Shown here: positions 33,960 through 41,397 of the stretch, one piece after another | Layout: every line of letters begins with the position of its first letter | Position numbering within the stretch: position 1 is the first letter of the stretch | DNA from: Sphingopyxis fribergensis | GTDB lineage: Bacteria > Pseudomonadota > Alphaproteobacteria > Sphingomonadales > Sphingomonadaceae | DNA length: 64,000 bases | Assembly: GCF_000803645.1 (NCBI RefSeq) | Contig: NZ_CP009122.1 | Location: forward strand, 2,022,501-2,086,500 | Direction: 5' to 3' | Notes under the pieces: generated by a model | What the model saw: the letters and a program-made list of their open reading frames with translations, nothing else | Told to the model about the DNA's origin: nothing | The model's database searches: none | Position numbers and translations under genes: made by a program

Positions 33960-36900
33960 ATGTGCTCTATCTCCGCCCCGATGACCGCTGCTGCCGAAAT
34001 TACTGACTTCATTACCCATTGGCGCGACACTGGTGGGTCGGAACTCGCCAACACGCAGAGCTTCATCAACGGCCTCTGCGCGCTGATCGGCGTGCCCCAG
34101 CCGCATGGGAGCAAGGCCGACGACGCGGGCAATGATTACGTGTTCGAGCGCCGCGTGTTTCAGGACAACGGCGACGGCACGCAGAGTTTCGGTAGGATCG
34201 ACTGCTACAGGCGCGACAGCTTTATCATTGAAGCGAAGCAGGGCAGCGATGCCGACCGGGCGGCGGCGGCACGTGGCGAGGAAGACCTTGACCTGTTCGG
34301 CCAGACCGCTTCGGCGCGTTTGAAGCGCGGCACCGCACGGCGCGGTACTCCCGGCTGGGCACGCGCCATGGTGCAGGCCAAGGGACAGGCCGAACGCTAT
34401 GCCCGCGCGCTGCCCACCAATCACGGCTGGCCCCCGTTCCTGCTCGTCACCGACATCGGCTACTGCATCGAGGTCTACGCCGACTTCACCGGCACAGGCC
34501 GCGCATATGCCCAGTTTCCCGATCGCGCCCGCTATCGGATCATGCTCGACGACCTGCACGATCCCGAGGTTCGCGAACGACTGCGCGTGATCTGGACCGA
34601 TCCAAAGTCGCTCGATCCTGCGATCCAGTCCAGCAAGGTCACGCGCGAGATTGCAGAGCTGCTCGCCAAGGTCTCCAAGCGACTAGAGCAACAAGGTCAT
34701 GATGCCGAGAAGGTCAGCGGCTTCCTCATGCGGGTTCTCTTCACGATGTTCGCGGAGGATACCGGCGTGCTGCTTCCCAAGGAGAGCTTCAAGACTTTGC
34801 TCAAGGAGCACGAGGGCAGCCCGCAGCACCTCCATCATTCGCTGTCAGCGTTGTGGAAGGCGATGGATCGGGGCGAGTTCGCTCCCGCGCTGCGCGTGCC
34901 CGTGAAACGCTTCAACGGCTACCTGTTCAAGAATACCGACGCGATCCCGCTCGACGCCGACGAACTGCGTGTGCTGATCGAAGCCGCGTCGAAGGACTGG
35001 ACTGACGTCGAACCGGCAATCTTCGGCACCCTCCTCGAACGCGCCCTATCCGCCAAAGACCGCTCAAAGCTCGGCGCGCACTATACCCCGCGCGCTTACG
35101 TAGAGCGGCTAATCTCGCCCACGATAATGGAACCGTTACGCGGCGATTGGGACGGCGTGCGCGTTGCCGCCGCGACTTTGATTGACGAGGGCAAGGCCGA
35201 CGAGGCCAAACGGTTGGTCGAAAACTTTCATGCCAAGCTCGCCTCGACCAAGGTGCTCGATCCAGCTTGCGGCACCGGCAACTTCCTTTACGTCGCGATG
35301 GCCCGGATGAAGGAGCTTGAAGGCGAAGTGCTCGACCTGCTGATCGAGCTTGGCGATCATCAGTATGTTGCCGAACTGACCGGGCATACCATCACGCCCG
35401 AAAACTTCCTTGGGATCGAGATCAACCCTCGCGCAGCCGCCATTGCCCAATTGGTCCTGTGGATCGGCTACCTGCAATGGCACTTCCGCGTGAACGGGTT
35501 AAACCGTGCTCCCCCCGAGCCGATCCTGCGGGACATCCGCACGATCGAGAACCGCGACGCATTGATCGGTTATGATAGGCGCGAACTTGAGCGCGACAAC
35601 CACGGCAAGCCCGTAACCCGCTGGGATGGCGAGACGACGAAGGAACACCCCGTCACTGGTCGCATGGTGCCTGACGAGGATGCTCGGGTTGAAGTTTACC
35701 GCTACATCAAGCCTGTCGCTGCGAAATGGCCCAAAGCCGATTTCATCGTCGGCAACCCGCCCTTCATCGGCGGCAAGGACGTGCGCGAGCGGCTGGGGGG
35801 TGGCTATTTTGACGCGCTCTTCGCTGCCTCCGACGTTCCTGAGAGCGCCGACTTCGTGATGCACTGGTGGGACAAGGCTGCAAACGCCGTGCGCAAACAG
35901 GGCACCCGTCGCTTCGGCTTCGTCACCACCAATTCGATCACACAGGTTTTCAGCCGCCGGGTCATCGGCAAGCACCTTGACGCCAAGGATCACGTTTGCC
36001 TGCTCTTCGCCATCCCCAACCACCCGTGGGTGGATGAAAAGGATGGGGCCGCTGTGCGTATCGCCATGACCGTGGCCGCGCTCGGCAAGCGGGAGGGGCA
36101 ACTATGGACCGTAGCGGACGAAAGCCGTGCGCCAGAGCATCTCGTTTACACCGAGAGGGTTGGTCAGATCAGTAGCGACCTGCGTGTTGGCGCTGATGTG
36201 ACGGGAACGTTGGCGCTCAAGGCCAACGAAAAACTTGCCTCTCGCGGTGTGCAACTTATGGGCGACGGCTTTATCGTGACGGCGCAACAAGCCGCGCAGC
36301 TTTTACCTACTCAAACCCCTTTGCCGCAACGAACATATATCCGCACCGGCATCGGTGATGGCGACGCGGTGATATTCGACTACCGCAATGGGCGCGACCT
36401 CGCCTCGCGCTCGCGTGGGGTGCAGGTGATCGACCTCTATGGGCTATCCGAGGAAGAAGTGCGGGATCGCTACCCGGCGATATATCAGCACGTGCTAACC
36501 ACCGTGAAGCCACATCGCGAGCAGAACAACCGCGCCTCCTACCGCGACAACTGGTGGCTGTTCGGCGAGCAGAGGTCCGAGCTACGGAAGGCGTTGCGCG
36601 GTGTGACCCGCTACATCGCTACCATCGAGACCGCCAAGCACCGTGTTTTCCAGTTCCTCTCGAAGTCGATCCTTCCCGACAACAAACTCGCGTGCGTTGC
36701 CCTCGACGACGCCTATCACCTTGGCGTGCTGTCGAGCCGATTTCATGTTCCATGGGCTATTGCGACCGGCGGCTGGCTCGGCATGGGCAATGATTCGGTC
36801 TACGTGAAGTCTCGTTGTTTCGATCCGTTCCCATTCCCCGCCGATGTTCACGAACCACTCAAAGACCGTATCCGCTGCGAAGCCGAGGCGCTCGACGCGC

Positions 36901-37472
36901 TGCGAAAGCGCGTGTTGACCGAGCACGAAGACTTGACCCTGACCAAACTCTACAACGTGCTCGACGCGCTGCGCGAGGGCCGCGCCCTGACCGATACCGA
37001 ACGCGACGCGCACGATCGCGGCCTCGTCACCGTGATCCGCCAGCACCATGACCGGATAGACGCGCTTGTCGCAGAGGCTTACGGCTGGCCCGCTGATCTG
37101 CCCGAAGAGGAAATCCTGACCTGCCTCGTCGCACTCAACCGCGCCCGAACTGTCGAGGAGACCAAGGGTCAGGTCCGCTGGCTCCGCCCCGAGTTTCAGG
37201 CTCCTGACTATCAGGCTCCCCTTACCCAGACCCTTGACCTCGGCGAAGCGCCGACAGCCGTGGTCGATAATGTCATCCCATGGCCCGGCACGCTCCCCGA
37301 ACAGGTCAGCGCCATCCAATCCGTACTCGCCGCATCGCCAACACCCCTCGCCCCTCAAGATGTGGCCCGCGCCTTCAAAGGCAAGCGCGCCTCCACCGTC
37401 CGGCCGGTGCTCGATGCGCTGGCGGGGATCGGCATGGCGCGGCGGCTGGCAGACGGGAGGTATGCGGCGTGA
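33960..37472 (+). CDS. Single-chain MmeI-like type IIG/IIL restriction-modification enzyme
   Basis: Protein of 1170 residues expected to cut and adenine-methylate DNA at a specific site. The N-terminal PD-(D/E)xK nuclease motif is D81-x9-E91-A-K93 (GRIDCYRRDSFIIEAKQ), the same spacing as in MmeI. A helical spacer follows (about 170-400). The gamma-class N6-adenine methyltransferase core has motif I DPACGTGNFLY (from D434) and motif IV NPPFIGG (from N599). A target-recognition domain spans about 790-960. A C-terminal winged-helix-like tail (about 1095-1170) contains KGKRASTVRPVLDALAGIGM. The start is uncertain: ATG 33960 has GGAG only one base away, ATG 33981 has none. The HNH gene overlaps its stop. 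Confidence 0.88.
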   Translation: MCSISAPMTAAAEITDFITHWRDTGGSELANTQSFINGLCALIGVPQPHGSKADDAGNDYVFERRVFQDNGDGTQSFGRIDCYRRDSFIIEAKQGSDADRAAAARGEEDLDLFGQTASARLKRGTARRGTPGWARAMVQAKGQAERYARALPTNHGWPPFLLVTDIGYCIEVYADFTGTGRAYAQFPDRARYRIMLDDLHDPEVRERLRVIWTDPKSLDPAIQSSKVTREIAELLAKVSKRLEQQGHDAEKVSGFLMRVLFTMFAEDTGVLLPKESFKTLLKEHEGSPQHLHHSLSALWKAMDRGEFAPALRVPVKRFNGYLFKNTDAIPLDADELRVLIEAASKDWTDVEPAIFGTLLERALSAKDRSKLGAHYTPRAYVERLISPTIMEPLRGDWDGVRVAAATLIDEGKADEAKRLVENFHAKLASTKVLDPACGTGNFLYVAMARMKELEGEVLDLLIELGDHQYVAELTGHTITPENFLGIEINPRAAAIAQLVLWIGYLQWHFRVNGLNRAPPEPILRDIRTIENRDALIGYDRRELERDNHGKPVTRWDGETTKEHPVTGRMVPDEDARVEVYRYIKPVAAKWPKADFIVGNPPFIGGKDVRERLGGGYFDALFAASDVPESADFVMHWWDKAANAVRKQGTRRFGFVTTNSITQVFSRRVIGKHLDAKDHVCLLFAIPNHPWVDEKDGAAVRIAMTVAALGKREGQLWTVADESRAPEHLVYTERVGQISSDLRVGADVTGTLALKANEKLASRGVQLMGDGFIVTAQQAAQLLPTQTPLPQRTYIRTGIGDGDAVIFDYRNGRDLASRSRGVQVIDLYGLSEEEVRDRYPAIYQHVLTTVKPHREQNNRASYRDNWWLFGEQRSELRKALRGVTRYIATIETAKHRVFQFLSKSILPDNKLACVALDDAYHLGVLSSRFHVPWAIATGGWLGMGNDSVYVKSRCFDPFPFPADVHEPLKDRIRCEAEALDALRKRVLTEHEDLTLTKLYNVLDALREGRALTDTERDAHDRGLVTVIRQHHDRIDALVAEAYGWPADLPEEEILTCLVALNRARTVEETKGQVRWLRPEFQAPDYQAPLTQTLDLGEAPTAVVDNVIPWPGTLPEQVSAIQSVLAASPTPLAPQDVARAFKGKRASTVRPVLDALAGIGMARRLADGRYAA

Positions 37473-38353
37473 CGACGGTGCAGGATGTCGTCGGGTCACC
37501 CGACAAGGTCATGGGTGCGAAAGCCGTATTCGGCCCGATCAGTTCGCACGTCATGTGCTTCGGCGGTCGCGGCGAAAGGACAGAAAAGCGGTTCTATTCG
37601 CAACCTGCCGGTGCGGCGAAAAGGGCGGTTGAAGCCCCATGGGTATTTGCAATCGGCGGCGGGAGCAAAGTTCGGGACAACCTGGGGGGCAAGGTGCTTA
37701 ACCTCGTCCGCGTGGCTTGTGTCTATGGCGAGACGGCTGCGTTTGTTCCCCCGGCGGAAGCGATCCGCCTTGCTCAATGGCCTACCGCTGTTGCCTTGCA
37801 CGATGTTTGGGAGCTTGAAGGCTATCCCCACCTGATCGACGACCTTGGCCTGCCCGGCCGCCGCATCCTCGCGGGAGCACAGGACGGAATCATCAAGCCC
37901 CAAGAACACTTTGACCCCTTTTGGCAGGCCGTGCGCGATTGGCCGGTCAAGCTCAAGCCCTTGCCGTTGCCGCTTGACTTCCACGACAGCGGCACGCCGC
38001 GCCAAGTCAGCCAGCGGTTGCCGACCCTCAAGGTGGGCACCGAGGAAGGCAAGGCGGCGTGGAAGCTGCAACGGTCTCGCGAGCGTGATCCTGCGTTGTC
38101 GCGAGCGGCCAAGCAACTCAACATCGCCAAATTCGGTATCTGCACCTGCGAGGCATGCCGGTTTGGGCACAGCGATGCCGGGTTGTTCGACGCCCACCAC
38201 CCCAATCCTCTGTGCGCAGGGGTCCGCACTACCTTAGCAGAGCACCTAGTCGTCCTTTGCCCGACCTGTCATCGGCGTGCACACCGCAAAGACCAGCTAT
38301 CACCGTTCACGCTTAACGAGCTGACGGAGTGGAACAGTATCGGCCGCCCCTGA
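37469..38353 (+). CDS. HNH endonuclease with unassigned N-terminal domain
   Basis: Protein of 294 residues that starts at GTG inside the preceding stop (GTGA overlap), with GGGAGG eight bases upstream. The C-terminal HNH domain holds zinc-binding CTCEAC (Cys225/227/230) and CPTCHRRAH (Cys264, Cys267) around FDAHHPNPLCAG (His243/244), close to the McrA/HNH_5 type. The N-terminal approximately 200 residues (SSHVMCFGGRGE, WVFAIGGGSKVRDNLGG) match nothing recognised and may sense DNA or modification. Tight coupling to the MmeI-like gene suggests one defence unit: either a second nuclease for phages with modified DNA or an assistant cutter. This functional link is inference. Confidence 0.8.
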   Translation: MTTVQDVVGSPDKVMGAKAVFGPISSHVMCFGGRGERTEKRFYSQPAGAAKRAVEAPWVFAIGGGSKVRDNLGGKVLNLVRVACVYGETAAFVPPAEAIRLAQWPTAVALHDVWELEGYPHLIDDLGLPGRRILAGAQDGIIKPQEHFDPFWQAVRDWPVKLKPLPLPLDFHDSGTPRQVSQRLPTLKVGTEEGKAAWKLQRSRERDPALSRAAKQLNIAKFGICTCEACRFGHSDAGLFDAHHPNPLCAGVRTTLAEHLVVLCPTCHRRAHRKDQLSPFTLNELTEWNSIGRP

Positions 38354-38481
38354 CCTGCCCGCGAAATCTGCGGGTCACAACTTGTGCCTTGTGATCTATG
38401 GCTCGCAACTTAGATTGACGGCGTTATGAGCCGGGCTTATGAGCTAGGGAAATCGGACCCCTAACTTGAGAGCTACCGCGC

Positions 38482-39060
38482 ATGAGCCATCGCGTCGCAT
38501 ACTATAGAGTTTCCACAGCTGACCAGAGCATCGAAGCGCAGCGCACCGCGATGGGCAGCGGGTTCGATCAGGAGTTTGTGGACGAGGGTGTAAGCGGCGG
38601 GGTGCTTGCCGCAGCGCGTCCGGGCTTTGGGAGGCTGCTATCGTCTGTCCGCAGGGGCGATACGGTGTATGTCTATGCCGTGGATCGTCTAGGTCGCGAT
38701 GCGATCGACGTGCAGACGACGGTCCGCAACCTGACGCAGGCCGGTGTAACGATCCACATCCACGGTCTTGGCCCCGTCGCGGAAGGGGTGGGAGAGTTGA
38801 TCCTTGCCGTCCTCGCGCAGGTCGCGCAATTAGAGCGCCGCCGTATCGCCGAGCGCACCGCAGCGGGCCGGGAAGCCGCGCGGGCTTCTCTCCGGGCCAC
38901 AGGCAGGACGCATAGGGGCAAGGAGGGCCTTGGTCGGCCTTTCGCTGCCGACCCTGCAACGGTGCGGGAATGGCGGACGGCAGAGGGCGCTAGCATCAAA
39001 GGGACAGCGGAGCACTTCGGGTTGTCGCACGCGACCGTTAAGCGATATTGCGCTGCCTGA
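38482..39060 (+). CDS. Serine recombinase (resolvase/invertase)
   Basis: Protein of 192 residues of the small serine recombinase family. The nucleophile Ser11 lies in YYRVSTADQSIEAQ. DEGVSGGVLAAARPGFGRLL, VYAVDRLGRDAIDVQ and VAQLERRRIAERTAAGREAA are the conserved catalytic and E-helix regions. The C-terminal helix-turn-helix is GASIKGTAEHFGLSHATVKR. It could resolve cointegrates or invert a segment. Its 3' end overlaps the reverse transcriptase gene on the opposite strand by 23 bp. Confidence 0.92.
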   Translation: MSHRVAYYRVSTADQSIEAQRTAMGSGFDQEFVDEGVSGGVLAAARPGFGRLLSSVRRGDTVYVYAVDRLGRDAIDVQTTVRNLTQAGVTIHIHGLGPVAEGVGELILAVLAQVAQLERRRIAERTAAGREAARASLRATGRTHRGKEGLGRPFAADPATVREWRTAEGASIKGTAEHFGLSHATVKRYCAA

Positions 39061-40387
39061 CCGGCCAAATCGGAGTCTGGCTGCCAATTGCTGTCTCGCG
39101 TCGCGACGCGATCATTGCTTTGAGGCGAGAGACAGTTTCCCGCGCCGAAGGGCACCAGCTCCACTTGCTCATTTTTTCGGCAACTGCGCGCTCTATGGCG
39201 TCTATCTCGTCATCCCAACACGTCATCAGCCTCGCGCCGACCGACAACTCCCAGCGGCTCACCACTTCCCACGGGACGAATGCGTCCGCCCCGACCGGCG
39301 TCTTACGATACCACACGCCGAGGAACTTGAATGGGGCCATGACCGGATATGATGATGAGGTAAGTTGAAAGGGACCGGCTCCGTGGTCCGCAAAGGCGGC
39401 ACGGACAAGGTCTCCGATTTCGCGCTCTCGAACGCGGGGTATTATTATCCCCACATTGTCCGACCAGACGAACAGCGGCAACGCTTCAAAGACAGCGGCA
39501 TCTTGAAGCACGGCCGCCATCGCGTGATCGGCAACGAGCGGCGAAATCACCGATCCTTGGGGGATACCCCGTCGGTCCCTTTCGCTGCTTGCTTCGTGGT
39601 CGTCACGAACGGTGGTCATTTCCCCGATAGTCTTGAACGTCATGCCGCCCGTATGGAGCTGCCTCCGCACAATCGCCGGGTCGATGCCCAATTGCCTCTC
39701 CAACCAGTCATGCGAGATCGACCCGTAGAAATCCACGACGTCGAATTGCATGAACAGACTATCTTCGCAGCATCCGTCTAGGGCTGCTAGGAGAGCTTTG
39801 CGAACAGCCGCTGGTCCACGCCGACCTTTGTCATGCGCGTGCATGAACTGGCCATCGTGGAAGCTCGCAAAAGGGTGTAGGGCGGATTTGAGCACGTGTT
39901 GGCGCGCACGGTCCACCCAGTCAAATGAGGTTACTCGACGTGTCCCGCCGTCCCTCTTCATAATCTCGAATTGTCGGCCACGGGCGGCACGGTGGAACTT
40001 GCCGACTTTGCCGACTTGAGCAAACACGCTGATGAGCCGCTGTTGCCGTTGCGCCTCGCGCCGCGCCTGTAAATGCGCCGACTTCACCGGCCACCGCTTC
40101 CTCGCCGCGACGAACAGCGCGTCCACCAGAACGGCTTGCCGACGAAGATGCTCCACACGCTCCCTACGGGCGTTTTTACGGTGCCCGCGCTGATGCAGGC
40201 GTCGGATATTTGCAGCCGACGACAGGGCATTCTGGCGGCACCAACGACGGATCGCCAATTCCTCCGCAAAAGACAGTGTGGCAGCTGACACATCCCCGCC
40301 AAGAACATCGGCGAGCAAGCGACGCGGATCAGCATGACGAAGGGTTGGCGTAATCACAGCGGCTCCCGGTGGTGGATCAGGGAGCAT
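39038..40387 (-). CDS. Reverse transcriptase with WSDN catalytic box
   Basis: Protein of 449 residues from ATG 40387; GTG 40357 has a better GGGAG site and would give 439. The basic N-terminal region (about 40-135) has no recognised fold. RT motif A is QFDVVDFYGSI (Asp216), motif B RRGIPQGSVISPLV (272-285), motif C FVWSDNVGI (W308-N311), and motif D/E KFLGVWYRKT. Catalytic YxDD is therefore WSDN: the first Asp is kept (Asp310), the second is Asn. No maturase, retron msr/msd or DGR repeat is evident. The neighbourhood (restriction enzyme, helicase-nuclease, small ORFs, palindrome just upstream) points to a UG/Abi-like defence RT, but the class is not assigned. Confidence 0.85.
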   Translation of the reverse strand: MLPDPPPGAAVITPTLRHADPRRLLADVLGGDVSAATLSFAEELAIRRWCRQNALSSAANIRRLHQRGHRKNARRERVEHLRRQAVLVDALFVAARKRWPVKSAHLQARREAQRQQRLISVFAQVGKVGKFHRAARGRQFEIMKRDGGTRRVTSFDWVDRARQHVLKSALHPFASFHDGQFMHAHDKGRRGPAAVRKALLAALDGCCEDSLFMQFDVVDFYGSISHDWLERQLGIDPAIVRRQLHTGGMTFKTIGEMTTVRDDHEASSERDRRGIPQGSVISPLVADHAMAAVLQDAAVFEALPLFVWSDNVGIIIPRVREREIGDLVRAAFADHGAGPFQLTSSSYPVMAPFKFLGVWYRKTPVGADAFVPWEVVSRWELSVGARLMTCWDDEIDAIERAVAEKMSKWSWCPSARETVSRLKAMIASRRETAIGSQTPIWPVRQRNIA

Positions 40388-40427
40388 CCCTATAGTCGCT
40401 CGATCTCGCGGCGCACCTAATTTCGGT

Positions 40428-40441
40428 TGCAACGGGTTGCA
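40428..40441. repeat. Island motif TGCAACGGGTTGCA, copy 3
   Basis: Exact copy in the divergent spacer just upstream of the reverse transcriptase start and about 116 bp before the small peptide ORF. It lies where a promoter or operator is expected. Confidence 0.5.
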
Positions 40442-40556
40442 AAATTCCAGCGACCTATGTTGCCTACATATCTATCTATATCAGTTAGTTAACTCTACCC
40501 TCTGTGCGAGAACGGGCTATCATATCGGTCATCTTTTGAACGGTGGAGGTCTGAGA

Positions 40557-40679
40557 ATGGAAAAGGACGGTTTTGGAGGGCTGCTGCGAGGGCTTCGTCA
40601 CCTCAAGGCGATGTCGTTTTTCTGCTTAATCCTCGTCGCTGCGCTGAATTGGCAGGCGTTCGGGTGCGAGTTGAGGTGA
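40557..40679 (+). CDS. Small hydrophobic peptide ORF, 40 residues
   Basis: ATG 40557 is preceded by GGAGG at nine bases. The peptide has a basic N-terminal stretch (LLRGLRHLK) and one probable membrane helix (MSFFCLILVAALNWQAFG). It is divergent from the reverse transcriptase and overlaps the following ORF region closely. Short single-helix peptides are common as toxins or membrane effectors, but nothing identifies this one. It could also be a chance ORF. Confidence 0.4.
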   Translation: MEKDGFGGLLRGLRHLKAMSFFCLILVAALNWQAFGCELR

Positions 40680-40690
40680 AGGAAATGACG

Positions 40691-41002
40691 ATGCCGGTTG
40701 GACGGAGGCCAGTAAGAGCGGGCGACCGCCTCTACTTTCGGGGCTACAGCGTCCCCATCGACTATGAAATCTTGGAAAAGGGTCAAATTGTGGCGGTCGC
40801 GGAGGTCCGCGAGGATGGTGAGTATGTCGTTTTTCCGATTGATGACTGGGGGCGAGTGTATTCTCAAGAGGGCGAGACAGTCTTCTCGGACGAGGTCGTG
40901 CCGCTGCCAATGCCGCCAATTCCCATAAGGCGGTTTCCGCCCCCCTATGGGCAGAGAGACAACGAGGGCCGGTTTAGAGAGGCGACGCGCTTCCTCGGCT
41001 AA
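40691..41002 (+). CDS. Hypothetical protein, 103 residues
   Basis: Predicted soluble protein. The central region GDRLYFRGYSVPIDYEILEK then EDGEYVVFPIDDWGRVYSQEG looks like a small beta-barrel or SH3-like fold, and the tail is proline-rich (PLPMPPIPIRRFPPPYG). AAGGA lies eight bases before ATG 40691; ATG 40685 is an alternative. It starts 11 bp after the small hydrophobic ORF, so the two may form one transcript divergent from the reverse transcriptase. Not recognised. Confidence 0.5.
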   Translation: MPVGRRPVRAGDRLYFRGYSVPIDYEILEKGQIVAVAEVREDGEYVVFPIDDWGRVYSQEGETVFSDEVVPLPMPPIPIRRFPPPYGQRDNEGRFREATRFLG

Positions 41003-41211
41003 GTCCGAACATAAACCGCTCGCGATGCGCACAGCCGCATATGCGCAACCTTGAATCGCATCGGCGTGCCAGCGATCTCTTCATCCTCATGGCTCCAGTA
41101 GAACTGGCAGGCCTCGCCCAGCTTGAACGTCATCAGGATGAAGGCGGCGACACCACCGCGAGCGTCCTTGCGCCGACCGGTCGCCGCAACGAACAGGGCG
41201 TCCACGAGAAC
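40999..41211 (-). pseudogene. Remnant sharing a 35-bp segment with the reverse transcriptase gene
   Basis: On the minus strand, 41177-41211 reads TVLVDALFVAATGRR. It matches AVLVDALFVAARKR in the N-terminal part of the reverse transcriptase (40100-40135 region) at about 32 of 35 bases. A TAA stop lies directly upstream in frame, and only loose similarity continues (KLGEACQFYW against KVGKFH). This suggests a truncated relative of the reverse transcriptase 5' region, or a conserved element under selection at the DNA or RNA level. The 395-bp stretch 41003-41397 holds nothing else except a half palindrome GGGTTGCA near 41274-41281. Confidence 0.35.
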
Positions 41212-41397
41212 GGTTTAGCGATCAGCATTCAACCGCGGCGATCACTTCATCTCCAAGGATCAGAAACGTCGAAGGGTTGCACTGGCATTGTCTTGCGTGG
41301 ATTTTTGACGCGGACCAATCTGACTGACGCAGAATATACGGCTAGGAAAGTCGAAGCGTTTCCATCATTGTTACACTTTCCTTGTTACGGTCTCTTC

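Noticed and set aside
33960..38353. BREX or DISARM system based on the large methyltransferase
   Set aside because: The methyltransferase carries its own D-x9-E-x-K nuclease, unlike PglX or DrmMI, and no BrxA/B/C/L, PglZ or DrmA/B/C genes are nearby.
39038..40387. Retron or group II intron reverse transcriptase
   Set aside because: Motif C is WSDN instead of YADD, there is no maturase/HNH domain, and no msr/msd inverted repeats or intron domains V/VI were seen in the flanks.
39038..41205. Diversity-generating retroelement
   Set aside because: No template/variable repeat pair or Avd-like gene was found; the 35-bp match with the upstream fragment is not an adenine-mutated repeat.
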